DNA of 64,000 nucleotides from Panopea generosa. Taxonomy: Eukaryota; Mollusca; Bivalvia; Adapedonta; Hiatellidae. The notes beneath the pieces were generated by a model, which had not been told where the DNA came from, made no database searches, and was given only the letters and a program-made list of their open reading frames with translations. The position numbers and the translations under genes were made by a program. Location of the stretch: NCBI GenBank assembly GCA_029582155.1, contig CM055897.1, positions 87,234,336 through 87,298,335 on the forward strand, given 5' to 3'. Positions 46,778 through 58,985 of this stretch are shown here, one piece after another (position 1 is the first letter of the stretch; the number at the start of each line of letters is the position of its first letter).

Positions 46778-47336
46778 TCTTCTAAATATGTAAGGCAGTG
46801 ACTGTCTTGCTGGTTCTCCAAATGCCTCCAAAACAGTGACTGTTATGCTGGTTCTCCAAATATTTAAGGCAGTGACAGTTATGCTGGTTCTCCAAATATT
46901 TAAGGCAGTGACAGTTATGCTGGTTCTCAAAATATGAAATGCAGTGACTGTTATGCTTGTTCTCCAGATATGTAAGGCAGTTGCTGTTATGCTTGTTCTC
47001 TAAATATGTAAGTAAGACTGTGACTGTTATGCTTGTTCTCCAAATATCTAAGGCATTGACTGTTATGCTGGTTCTCCAAATATGTAAGGCAACAGCTGTT
47101 ATGCTGGTTCTCCAAATATGTAAGGCATTGACTGTTATGCTGGTTCTCTGAATATGTAAGGCAGTGACTGTTATGCTGGTTCTCAAAATATGTAAGGCAC
47201 AGACTGTTATGCTGGTTCTCTAAATATATAAGGCAGTGACTGTCATGCTTGTTCTCCAAATATATAAGGTAGTGACTGTTATGCTGGGTGTCTAAATATT
47301 TAAGGCAGTGACTGTTTTGCTGGTTTTCCAAATATC

Positions 47337-47410
47337 GTCCCAATGGTGCAAAAGGTACCAAGTGTCTTCTTCTTTCATATACACTTGGTGCCTTATTTCA
47401 CTAATGGGAC
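47337..47410. mobile_element. 74-bp near-perfect palindromic micro-MITE
   Basis: GTCCCAATGGTG and AGGTACCAAGTGT at the left are inverted as ACACTTGGTGCCTTA and CTAATGGGAC at the right, around a 12-15 bp loop. It interrupts a 36 bp array unit, and AATAT is present on both sides (47331-47335 and 47411-47415), fitting a short target-site duplication. Arms of about 30 bp make it almost entirely hairpin. Confidence 0.8.
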
Positions 47411-50400
47411 AATATGTAAGGCAATGACTGTCATGTTGGTTATCTAAATATATAAGGCAGTGACTGTCATGCTGGTTATCTAAACATATAAGGCAGTGAC
47501 TGTCATGCTGGTTATCCAAATATGTATGGCAGTAACTGTCATGCTGGTTCACTAAATATGTAAGGCAGGGACTGTCATGCTTGTTTGCCAAATATGTAAG
47601 GCAGTGTCTGTCATGCTGGTTATCTAAATATATAAGGCAGTGACTGTTATGCTGGTTATCTAAATATATAAGGCAGTGACTGTCATGCTGGTTATCCAAA
47701 TATGTATGGCAGTAACTGTCATGCTGGTTCACTAAATATGTAAGAAAGAGACTGTTATGCTGGTTTTACAAATATTTAAGACAGCAACTGTTATGCTGGT
47801 TCTCCAAATATGTAAGGCAGTGACTGTCATGCTGGTTCTAAAAATATGAAAGACAGTGACTGTCATGCTGGTTCTTAAAATGTGAAATGCAGTGACTGTT
47901 ATGCTTGTTATCCAAATATGTAAGGCAGTGACTGTTATGCTTGTTCTCTTAATATGTAAGTAAAGCAATGACTGTTATGCTTGTTCTCCAAATATCTAAG
48001 GCATTGACTGTTATGCTGGTTCTCCAAATATGTAAAGCAGTGACTGTTATGCTGATTCTCTGAATATGTAAGGCAGTCACTGTTATGCTGGTTCTCCAAA
48101 TAGGTAAGGCAGTGACTGTTATGCTGGTTCTCTAAATATATATAAGGCAGTGACTGTTAAACTGGTTCTCTAAAAATATATGAGGCAGTGACTGTTATGC
48201 TGGTTCTCCTAATATGTAAGGCAGTGTCTGTTATATTAGGCAGTGACTGTTATGCTGGTTTTCTAAATATGTAAGGCAGTAACTGTTATGCTGGTTCTCC
48301 ATGTAAGGCAGTGACTGTTATGCTGGTTCTCCAAATATATATATATATAAGGCAGTGACTGTTATACTGGTTTTCCAAACATATAAGGCAGTGACTGTTA
48401 TGCTGGTTCTCCAAATATGTAAGGCAGTGACTTTTATATAAGGCAGTGACTGTTATGCTGGCTTTCTAAATATGTAAGGCCAAAACTGTTATGCTGGTTC
48501 TCTAAATATGTAAGGCAGTGACTGTCATGCTGGTTCTCTAAATATGTAAGGCAGTGACTGTTATGCTGGTAATCTAAATATTTAAGGAAGTAACTGTTAT
48601 GCTGGTTCTCCAGATATATAAGGCAGTGACTGTCATGCTGGTTCTCCAAAAATTAAAGGCAGTGACTAATATACTGATTCTCTAAATATGTAAGGCAGTG
48701 ACCTTCATGCTGGCTCTACAAATATTAAAGGCAGTGCCTGTTATGCTGATTTTCTAAATATGTAAGGCAGTGACTGTCATGCTGGTTCTCTAAATATATA
48801 AGGCAGTGGCTGTCATGCTGGTTCTTCAAATATTAAAGGCAGTGACTAATATGCTGATTATCTAAATATGTAAGGCAGTGACTGTCATGCTGGTTCTACA
48901 AATATTAAAGGCAGTGACTGTTATGCTGATTTTCTAAATATGTAAGGCAGAAACTGTTATGGTGGTTCTGTAAATATGTAAAGCAGTGTGGGTCATGCTG
49001 GTTCCCTAAATATGTGAGGCAGCGACTGTTATGCTGGTTCTCAAAATATGTAAGGCAGAGATTTATGCTGGTTTTCCAAATATGTAAGGCAGAGACTGTT
49101 ATGCTGGTTCTCCAAATAGGTAAGGCAGCAACTGTTATGCTAGTTTTCCAAATATGTAAGACAGTGACTGTTATGCTGGTTCTCTAAATATATAAGGCAG
49201 TGACTGTTATACTGTTTCTCCAAATATATAAGGTAGTGACTGTAAAGCTGGTTCTTGAAATATTTGAGGCAATGGCTGTTATGCTGGTTCTCCAAATATG
49301 TAAGGCAATGACTGTCATGCTGGTCTCTAAATATATAAGGCAATGACATTCATGCTGCTTATATAAATATGTGTGGTAGTAACTGTTATTCTGGTTCTCC
49401 AAATATTAAAGGCAGTGACTGTCATGCTGGTTCTCAAAATATGAAAGGCAGTGACTGTTATGCTTGTTCTCCAAATATGTAAGGCAGTTGTTGTTATGCT
49501 GGTTCTCCAAATATGTAAGGCAGTGACTGTCATGCTGGTTCTCTAAAATATAAAGTAGTGACTGTCATGCTGGTTCTCCAAATATGTAAGGCAGTGACTG
49601 TTATGCTGATTCTCTAAATATGTAAGGCAGTGACTGTCATTCTGGTTCTGCAAATATTAAAGGCAGTGACTGTTATGCTGGTTCTCCAAATATGTAAGGC
49701 AGTGACTGTTATGCTGGTTCTCCAAATATGTAAGGCAGTGACTGTTATGCTGGTTTTCTAAATATGTAAGGCAGTGTCAGTCATGCTGGTCCTCTAAATA
49801 TGTAAGGCAGTGTCAGTCATGCTGGTTCTCTAAATATGTAAGTCAGTGTCTGTCATGCTGGTTTTACAAATATTTAAGGCAGCGACTGTTATGCTTGTTC
49901 TCTAAATATGTGAGGCAGAGACTATTATGCTGGTTCTCCAAATATGTAAGGCAGTGACTGTCATACTGGTTCTACAAATATTTAAGGCAGTGACTGTCCT
50001 GCACATCAACCATTGCTGGCAACTACTGTGTCATATTGTCAGCTCATGATTTTGATACTTGATTAATGATATATTAAACAGTTACACATATAAATTTTGT
50101 TAAACTGATGATATATTGCAGAAAGTATAAAAAAGTTTCAAAATTGAGTTATAAAACTAAAACTTGGAGAGAGAAAAAAATCTTTAAAAAAAAAAGGTGT
50201 TAATTATAAAAGCTGTATTGATAATTGCCACTTAGTAATAATGGCAGTAACTGTCATACTGGTTTCAGATATGACACAGACCTGTAAGTATGATGTCCTA
50301 CTTGTTTTAAATATTTCTTGCTTCGATATTCATTTATTTTTATCTTGTAAGATAAGCACTGACTGCAGCAGTATTTTTTTTATTCCAGTGGCAATAATTG

Positions 50401-50899
50401 TTATATATCAATTCTGTTTTCATCTCAATGTTGTATTACTGTTTGATGTACTTTATTTTGTCAGTGCTATTGATTTTTGTATTGATAATCATTATGTTGA
50501 AGTCTTTATGTTTTAAATAACCTGCCATTTGGTTGTTTTAGTTGAGGTTTATTGATTCTTTTAAATATTTATAATGTAGTGTAAATTCAAAGCATATTGA
50601 TTGTACTGTTGTCACGGCCTGTAGTCTGGGAGGGACACAAATAATAAATGGGTGGGGGTCGAGGTGGTATTTTTTTCACATTTTTACTGAAAATAATGCT
50701 GTTTTGAAATAAAGTTTGAGTTTCAGTGGGGATGGGTATAAAAACCTTGTCCTCCCCGCCCTCCCCACATACACTCAGGAACACCTCCCTATACCCAAGT
50801 AAATCATTCAGTCTACTTGTTTATTAGTCCCCTTTTGGTTGCACCTTTGATGACTATAGGTTTTAAAAAATTGTAAACTGTTGGAAAAAGTCCTACCAT

Positions 50900-52415
50900 A
50901 CCTGTAAATCAGACAAGAGTAAGACCCATACCTGTACCTCAAAGGTCATGGTCACACTTTGAGTTTATTTGACAGCACTTTGAGTCTGTGATATTTCGTG
51001 TCCGGCCTGTAACTTTGTCATGCATAGATGGATTTTATAAATACTTACTACAAATGATCAACATAACATGACAACATGTCGCGAGTAAGACCCACACCTA
51101 TATCTCAAAGATCATGGTCACACTTTGAGTTTGTTTGACAGCACTTTGTGTCTGTGTGAGATTTCGTGTCCGGCCTTTAACTTGGTCATGCATAGATGGA
51201 CTTTGTTAATCCTTGCTACAAATGATCAGTATAACATTACAACATGTCGTGAGTAAGACCCACACCTGTACCTCAAAGGTCATGGTCACACTTTGAGTTT
51301 GTGTGAGATTTCGTGTCCGGCTTGTAACTTGTTCACGCATAAATGGATTTTATAAATACTTGCTACAAATGATCAACATAACATGACGACATGCCGCAAG
51401 TAAGACCCACACCTCAAAGGTCATGGTCACACTTAGAGTTTGTTTGACAGCACTTTGAGTCTGTGTGAGATTTCGTGTCCGGCCTGTAACTTGGTCATGC
51501 ATAGATGGACTTTGTTAATCCTTGCTACAAATGATCAGCATAACATGTTGACATGTCACACGTTACACCCAGACTACCACTTAAAAGTTCAAGGTCAGTT
51601 TAACTTTGTTTGATGACACTTTCAGTCTGATTTAAATTTTTTGTCCGGTCTGTAACTTTGTCACCTATGGATTAATTTCAAAAACACTTTGCTTATTTCA
51701 TCAGCATGACATGGTGACATGTCATGCGTAGTCATGCGTAAGACCAACTTACATAACTCAAAGATCAAGGTCACACTTTCAAATTGTTTGATATTGCATG
51801 TCTGTAATCTGTAACTTTGTCTTTAACTTAGCTCAATTGATCAAGATGACATGACGACTGTCACACTTAAGACCCAGACCCTAACCTCAAAGGTCAAGAT
51901 CACACCTTGAGTTTGTATTACAACACTTTGAGTATGTTTGAGATTTCAAGTCCATCCTGTAGCTTTATCATACATGGATGAATTTCAAAATCACTTGGCT
52001 CAGTGTATCAATTGATCAACATGACATGACGACATGTCACATTAAGACCCAGAATCTTCCCTCAAGGTCACACTTTGAGTTTTTTTGATATTTCATGTCT
52101 GGTCTGTAACTTTATCTTACATGGAGGGATTTTAAAATAGCTTGACACAAGTGATCAGCGTGTCATTATGATGTGTCACCTGCATTTACCTGTAGAAATA
52201 CCCAGACCTTTACATCAGATGTCAAGGTCAAGGTTACACAAAGGTCAATGTCACGCTTTAATGTAAAAAAAATGTGAAATTGCATGTCTAGTCTGAAACG
52301 CCAGTCCATTACTCTTGATATTCATAGATTCATCGTTACGTATTATAACATAATTATATTGTTATTTTCACAGACCATTTTGGGGGCATGCGACACTTAC
52401 CAGTGACATTTCTTG
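50900..52415 (+). repeat. 165-bp diverged tandem dispersed element, about 7-8 units
   Basis: TGTCCGG[CT][CT]TGTAACTT modules recur near 51000, 51167, 51313 and 51476. Each unit includes CATGCATAGATGGA, CTACAAATGATCA, GTAAGACCCACACCTGTACC and AAAGGTCATGGTCACACTTT. Units become more diverged after 51550. The right end is GGGGGCATGCGACACTTACC then AGTGACATTTCTTGTTT, shared with 57430-57475. It is a non-autonomous dispersed element without coding capacity; the superfamily is not determined. Confidence 0.8.
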
Positions 52416-52751
52416 TTTAATTATTTAACTGTCATTTCAAGTCTTCAAAACTGCAGTTACAAGTGGGTTACGGGTTTTATTTCAGTTTTATAAATGATAC
52501 TTAAGGAATATTTCCAGGATTTTTCAAAATTTTGAAATTGGCTCATTTTTACAATTTAGCATGCCTATAATTACATACCAACTGACACTGTTTTGCCAAA
52601 CGAATACTGATATCCAAAAAAGCCCAAAATAATATATCGAAAAGGGATTTCCTAACTTGGGCTATGTGTCTAGGTTAGACTCAAATATATTTCCCGCTTA
52701 AAAGTGCAACATATTTTGTGACGTTTTAGGTGAGTCACGTACTTTCAATTT

Positions 52752-52848
52752 GATCTGTTATACACGATTACACGTTATACAGGTTTACACGTTATGCAGG
52801 TTTACATGTTATGCAGGTTTACACGTTATACATGTTTACACATAGTGA
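52752..52848 (+). repeat. 18-bp minisatellite, about 5 units
   Basis: TTACACGTTATACAGG-type units of 17-18 bp (TACACGTTATGCAGGTTT), with single-base variants. Confidence 0.9.
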
Positions 52849-53047
52849 AATTGTTTTGTCTTAGAAAGAGTCTGCATTTAAGTGTTGTCTATTTTTAGAA
52901 TGGGGATTTCGTTTCAAGATAACCACTCTGCTTCAATTATCAATTTCATCATAATTTGGAATATATATAATCATGCTTTTTATACATTTAAAAATAATTC
53001 TATTTTGTAAGACATTTATGATATATTTTCCTGGTACTCCCTTTAAA

Positions 53048-53224
53048 GCTTCCTTGCTTATATAACGGCGTCAACATTAAGAGGAATAATTTGAGACCTG
53101 TTTGACATTGTGCCAGTATAACTTGATTGGGTGGAGTATTGCACCATGTGTGTGTAAGGCATGAAACTCCAGTGTAGCAGTGTTTATAATACTGTCTTAA
53201 GCAGACAACATTGTTACACATCAG
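53048..53224 (+). mobile_element. SINE family C, 5'-truncated copy
   Basis: Linker and core only: GCTTCCTTGCTTA, TTGTGCCAGTATAACTTGAT, GCACCATGTGTG, CATGAAACTCCAGTGTAGCA and AATACTGTCTTAAGCAGACA align to 24850-25227 and 46469-46777. The tRNA-like head is absent. The minus-strand open frame at 53000-53221 is its shadow. Confidence 0.8.
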
Positions 53225-54534
53225 ACTTGTTAATATAACACATTGTTATACAATACAGATTGTCTTCTATCAATGTTACAATGTTATATCTGGAGCAATT
53301 CATGTGATAGAAGAGTCTTGTTTGTCAGTTCTAGATCAACACTGACACATGTTTTGCACTATGCTTATTGTACTGGCATAATAATCATTAGAACTGGTAC
53401 TGCGTTCAACTCTTTTGTCCTGGCTTGAACCTTCAGCATGAGACATAAATTCTTTTCATTTCATACATCTGCATACTAGACATTTATGATAAAACATTGG
53501 ATTTGGTTTTATTTTGTAGAGACTGTAAATATTTGATTGATTTATTTGCATGTTGCCATGGCTAAACCTTGGTGTATAAGAAAGAAAGTTTTGTGATCTG
53601 TCCAATGTTTTACTATTGGTATACCATACTACATGTTATTGTAGCAAGGATGACACACTATAAGAATCTTACATTAGTTGGAGGTTGGGATAGAATATTC
53701 CGTCTCGAGAAATAATTGTTTTTGTAGGGAAAGAGGTTGAGCTGAGTACGTACCCGCGAAAACAGTTATCCCAAGGGACGTCATTTTCTATCTGAATCAA
53801 AAAAAGCAATTATTAATCAAAAATATTATTTTCTTATATGCGTGCCAAATACATTGACTATTTATTTTAATTTAAATAATTATTAAATTTCCCCACAATG
53901 GTTTTTAATACATGAAATTAAATTTAATATGTCATATTTTAATATGTCACATCATAAATTGTTCCAAAGTCACAACAAGGTAGGTGGTGTAGGATGAAAA
54001 TTCCGTACCTGATAAAAATATGTAGAAATCCGTGTCCGGTTTGCAAAAACATTCAGTTCTAAAGTATGTGGTGTGTGAAACATGAAGAAACATTATACCA
54101 GAGTGGCCCATTGTACTGGGGGTTATATACAAGCTTCTGAACTTTAATGGGCTGTGAAGACAACAATTCTGTAAGATTAGCCCAAAACAGTAGTGTAACA
54201 TAGATAAAAAGTATAATAAAAATTAAATAAAACACAGCTGTGTTAAACATCAAAGTATACCTTGTAAGAAAGTTCAATGGTAACTTTGCTGGCTATATGT
54301 AAGGGAAGTCACTGGGTGTTATAATACATGGATAGCATGATTAAATAGTGCTTACAGTTTTACTTGTAATTATGTAAAGGAGGAACTGATTATAAGATAT
54401 TTGCCAGTTAATAAGATATAGCAAAAATTTGAAATTACTTGTGTAGACTGTAACTGGATGTTAATACTGTCAGACCTTGTTAAACTCATGCAAATGGTGA
54501 TTTTGTCACCTGATTAGTTATAATTATTTAAGGG

Positions 54535-56150
54535 AAGTAAATGGATGTAACAATTGATGATTCTAAATCACTGTATGGCAAAAAGGTCATTTAAGGGAAG
54601 TAAATAGATGTTACAATTGGCAAGTCTGAATCCTGTATGGCAAAAGGTCATTTTCGGGAAGTAAATGGATGTAACAACTGGCGAATCTGAATCACTGTAT
54701 GGCAAAGGTCATTTAAGGGAAGTAAAGTGATGTAATAATTGGCAAGTCTGAATCCTGTATGGCAAAGGTCATTTTAGGGAAGTAAATAGATGTAACAACA
54801 GGCGAGTCTGAATCGCTGTATGGCAAAAGGTCATTTAAGGGAAGTAAACAGATGTAACAACTGGGGAGTGTAAATCACTCTATGGTAAAAGGTCGGGGAG
54901 TCTGAATCACTGTATGGCAAAGGTCATTTAAGGGAAGTTAATGGATGTAACAACTGGGGAGTGTAAATCACTGTATGGTAAAAGGTCGGGGAGTCTGAAT
55001 CACTGTATGGCAAAGGTCATTTAAGGGAAGTAAATGGATGTAACAATTGCTGAGTCTGAATCACTGTATGGCAAAAGGTCATTTAAGGGAAGTAAATAAA
55101 TGTAACAACTGGCAAGTCTGAATCACTGTATAGCAAAAGGTCATTTAAGGGAAGTAACTGGATGTAACAACTGGCAAGTCTGAATCACTGTGTGGCAAAA
55201 GGTCATTTAAGGGAAGTAAATGGATGTAACAACTGGCAAGTCTGAGTCACTGTTTGGCAAAGGTCATTTAAGGGAAGTAAATAGATGTAACAACTGGCAA
55301 GTCTGAATCACTGTGTGGCAAAGGTCATTTAAGGGAAGTAACTGGATGTAACAACTGGCAAGTCTGAATCACTGTGGCAAAAGGTCATTTAAGGGAAGTT
55401 AATGGATGTAACAACTGGCAAGTCTGAATCACTGTATGGCAAAGGTCATTTAAGGGAAGTAAACAGATGTAACAACTGGGGAGTGTAAATCACTGTATGG
55501 TAAAAGGTCGGGGAGTCTGAATCACTGTATGGCAAAGGTCATTTAAGGGAAGTTAATGGATGTAACAATTGCTGAGTCTGAATCACTGTATGGCAAAAGG
55601 TCATTTAAGGGAAGTAAATAAATGTAACAACTGGCAAGTCTGAATCACTGTATGGCAAAAGGTCATTTAAGGGAAGTAACTGGATGTAACAACTGGCAAG
55701 TCTGAATCACTGTGTGGCAAAAGGTCATTTAAGGGAAGTAAATGGATGTAACAACTGGCAAGTCTGAGTCACTGTTTGGCAAAGGTCATTTAAGGGAAGT
55801 AAATAGATGTAACAACTGGCAAGTCTGAATCACTGTGTGGCAAAGGTCATTTAAGGGAAGTAACTGGATGTAACAACTGGCAAGTCTGAATCACTGTGGC
55901 AAAAGGTCATTTAAGGGAAGTTAATGGATGTAACAACTGGCAAGTCTGAATCACTGTATGGCAAAGGTCATTTAAAGGGAAGTAAATAGATGTAACAACT
56001 GGCAAGTCTGAATCACTGTATGGTAAACGGTCGGGGAGTCTGAATCACTGTATGGCAAAAGGTCATTTAAGGGAAGTAAATAGATGTAACAACTGGCGAG
56101 TCTGAATCACTGTTTGGCAAAGGTCATTTAAGGGAAGTTATTGGATTTAA
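54535..56150 (+). repeat. 61-bp minisatellite with 522-bp higher-order repeat
   Basis: Unit GGTCATTTAAGGGAAGTAAA, then TGGATGTAACAACTGGCAAG, then TCTGAATCACTGTATGGCAAA; about 61-62 bp. A shortened unit with GGTCGGGGAGTCTGAATC marks block boundaries at about 54890, 54988, 55508 and 56030. The CAATTGCTGAGTCTG landmark recurs at 55044 and 55566, an offset of 522 bp, so several units were duplicated as a block. Confidence 0.95.
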
Positions 56151-56173
56151 AATTTGGTGCCCTACATATATTC

Positions 56174-56440
56174 TGTCTTTCGTAGCCTAGTGGTTAAGAT
56201 GCCTGCCTCGAAATCGTGAGATTGCAGGTTCAAATTCTTGTGGAAGCAATTATTTCTAGGTGCCAGATTTTTTTGTGTCTCATAAGTATCGTAGGATGTT
56301 GGTAGTTGGAAAATTCAGTTCATTTCTTATGCACCCTCTAACTCCTCAAGAGAAAGTAGTTCTTGATTTTTAATGTATCTGTCAGATAAAAGGTACTTTT
56401 CAATGTATGTAAAATAAACTAATGACGTTAAAACGTGTTT
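56174..56440 (+). mobile_element. tRNA-Ser-like SINE (family D), single copy in window
   Basis: The head has A box TAGCCTAGTGG (56183-56193) and B box GGTTCAAATTC (56227-56237). An anticodon-loop-like CTCGAAA between them resembles tRNA-Ser(CGA), but the stems are imperfect and the long variable arm is missing. A non-tRNA body follows (CATAAGTATCGTAGGATG, TAAAAGGTACTTTTCAATGT). It is adjacent to the end of the 61 bp array. A decayed tRNA pseudogene is the alternative. Confidence 0.6.
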
Positions 56441-56852
56441 GAGTCTTTACTTTTGATATTTGATGTCTGCATACGATTGCTATTTACTACGAAGGCTGTA
56501 ATGTAGGAGTGTACATACTAATTAGCATATCGCGTAGCAACAATTAAAATAGTCCCTGAAGCAAATGTAATAGTACTGGCCTTCTGCCTGATGTCAATCG
56601 TGGTTGTTTGCAAATTGATTTTAGATTCAGAAATGTTAAACATTATTACAGAAAAGTTCTGTAATATGCTGTAATAGGCCCTACGTCATAAAGATTCAGA
56701 TCAGTTCATTTAAAAGTATGTAATTAAGTCCTAGAGGGCTATCTGGAAGATCACCACTTTCGTCAAACTGATTTCAATCAAGTGTTATTATTGAGGGCAT
56801 TTTTTAAGTAAACAAAACAATGCAATTGTTACGGATTTTCTCAGCATCTAAT

Positions 56853-57475
56853 TATGCCGCTCCCTCAAATAAATTTTTGGGGTGGCATATAGTAATCGCA
56901 GCGTCCGTCCATTCATCCTTTCGTCCGGTATTTCTTTCCGGCCTGTATCTTTGTCATGCATAGATGGATTTTGTTGATACTTGGTACAAATGATCAACAT
57001 ACCATGACGACGTGTCATGAGTGAGACCCACACCTGTACCTCAAAGGTCAAGGTCACAATTTGAGTTTGTTTAACAACACTTTGAGTCTGTGAGATTTTG
57101 TGTCCAGTCTGTAACTTTATCACGTTTAGATGGATTTTAATAATATTTATCAACAATTGATCTGTAACTTTGTCTTTCATTTAGGGATTTTAAAATAGCT
57201 TGACACAAGTGATCAGCATGTCATGATGATGTTTCAGCAGCTTTTAACTGTTGAAATACCCAGACCATTACATCAGATGTCAATGTCAGGGTTACACAAA
57301 GGTCAAGGTCACACTTTAATGTAAAAAACATGAAATTGCGTGTCTAGTCTGAAACATCAGTCCATTACTCTTTATATTCATGGATACATTGCTACCTATT
57401 ATAACATAATTATATTGTTATTTTTCAACGACCATTAAGGGGCATGCGACACTTACCAGTGGCATTTTTTTTTTC
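56853..57475 (+). mobile_element. 165-bp-family dispersed element, copy with 5' hairpin end
   Basis: The left end has a short inverted pair (TATGCC...CCC / GGGGTGGCATA, 56853-56889), then TCCGTCCATTCATCCTTTCG. Two to three body units follow (CATGCATAGATGGATTTTGT, ACCTCAAAGGTCAAGGTCAC, CAGACCATTACATCAGATGT) and the right end GGGGCATGCGACACTTACCA. This is the most complete single copy and defines both ends of the family. Confidence 0.75.
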
Positions 57476-58044
57476 AACAAAAATAGTATAAAATCACCAC
57501 TTGAAACAGTTGAATTTAGGAAATGTAGAATTTGTTTGAAGCAAAAAATACGAAAAAAACTGGAGGTAGCTCCACTTTGAGAAAGCCGGTCTAAAAGTTG
57601 GCATCTTCAACAGCCAGAGCATTGGTTACTGCAGGTCTCGTTTATTAGAATCAAACATAAAAATACACACTTATCAACTGTATTAACTTTGAAATATGAC
57701 AATTTGTCAATAAAAAAAAATCCTTTACTATATTATTAATATAGAATAGAAACATATACTTGAAATGCACTATTTATGCATTGGCGGATAACCCCAGGTG
57801 TTAATTTTATACATCATAATGAATGGAGAGTATTGCAGTGGATACACAGGGATATCCGATGATGCATTAATTAACATTAAACTTAAACTTTTTTCAACAC
57901 AGGATACCCATCCTGTTCTCATTCAATCTCATTTTTTGTTACATAATTATATATCTATGTTGTTTATTTGAATTAGCTAAATACATGTAACATTTTTCTA
58001 ACAATAATTGCTACATAAATTATCAATACCAGTATTTCCCCCTG

Positions 58045-58283
58045 TGGCGAGCGTATAACTATCAATCCTTGGTTCATGAGTTTTAATCCCATCAGGCCAC
58101 AGTCTTCATGATGATTGATATATGACGTTATGTCTCATTGTCACGTCTCTCACCTCTGATTCAAGTGGGAAAATGTACTCGAGTACTGGTTAACCTTCCA
58201 GGATCCCAGGTAAAAAAAGTTAGGCTAACTGATCATCTTTTAGTCCTAGATGACATAGCTATGACTCTAAATATTCAAACAAA
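58045..58283 (+). mobile_element. SINE family B, diverged copy 4
   Basis: The tRNA-like head is decayed (GCGTATAACTATCAATCC, ATGAGTTTTAATCCC). The body CACAGTCTTCATGATGATTG, TGTCTCATTGTCACGTCTCT and TGATTCAAGTGGGAAA leads to TCTAAATATTCAAACAAAC. The plus-strand open frame at 58138-58485 starts inside this element and is not treated as a gene. Confidence 0.78.
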
Positions 58284-58985
58284 CGGCACCTCTCAGGACC
58301 TAGAGTCCTTTGATATTTTTCTGATACAGCCTGTGACTCAACAGCAGTCAGTTAATTTGAGGGATACCGAGTGTGTCACAACCTTTCTGGAAGTAACTAT
58401 GTACAGCATAAAGATGCTTCATAAGCCCATTGTGGCTGTCCCTTTCAATAGGTATGACACTATAATAAACAAAACACTTTATTAACTTAATATATAAAAG
58501 GGAAGTTACTCCAAATTTAAAATAATAATTTTGTACATTATCCTGTGATGTGAACAGAAATGAATAATTTCTAATTTCATTATAATGTATTATAGGTTGT
58601 ATCAAACAATGGAAACACGTGAAGGTGATTATTGGTTTGCTTGTAAACAATTCTTGTGTGCATTCAAATTACACTGTTTGTTGATCATGGTTGAACAATA
58701 GTAATTATTTATATTATTATAGTACAGAAGAAACAGAACAAATAAAATTATTTATTTATTGACTATTGAATTAAATACTTAATGGAAAAAAAAGATAATC
58801 CTAACCACAAGCATTCTTTTTTTTTATATTTTTTTTTTCAAGTTTTACTTGATATCAGATGTTTAATTAGATTTTAAACCATCGTCATAATAATCACTAC
58901 TGGCCTATCAGTTTTCTTCTGTGAATTCTAAACTCCAAAATTTTAAGCACTATGCACTTGTTCCTTTAAACTTATTTTTGGTTTG

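Larger units (their letters stand above)
45115..50010 (+). repeat. 36-bp minisatellite, about 4.9 kb, with two mobile-element insertions
   Basis: Unit AAGGCAGTGACTGTTATGCT followed by GGTTCTCCAAATATGT, 36 bp, about 120 copies. Block duplications include an exact 180 bp shift (47521 versus 47701) and an offset near 292 bp (46021 versus 46313). All open frames here (both strands) are period-3 artefacts giving 12-residue repeats. The array is interrupted by a SINE (46469-46777) and a 74 bp palindromic element (47337-47410). Confidence 0.97.

Noticed and set aside
45785..49533. Many open frames with 12-residue repeats in the 36-bp array
   Set aside because: 36 bp is 12 codons, and multiple frames and both strands are open. 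This is a period artefact, not a repeat protein.
53000..53221. 73-codon minus-strand open frame
   Set aside because: It lies almost entirely over the antisense of a SINE C fragment.
58138..58485. 115-codon open frame as a gene
   Set aside because: It begins inside a SINE family B copy and has no domain, splice or conservation support.
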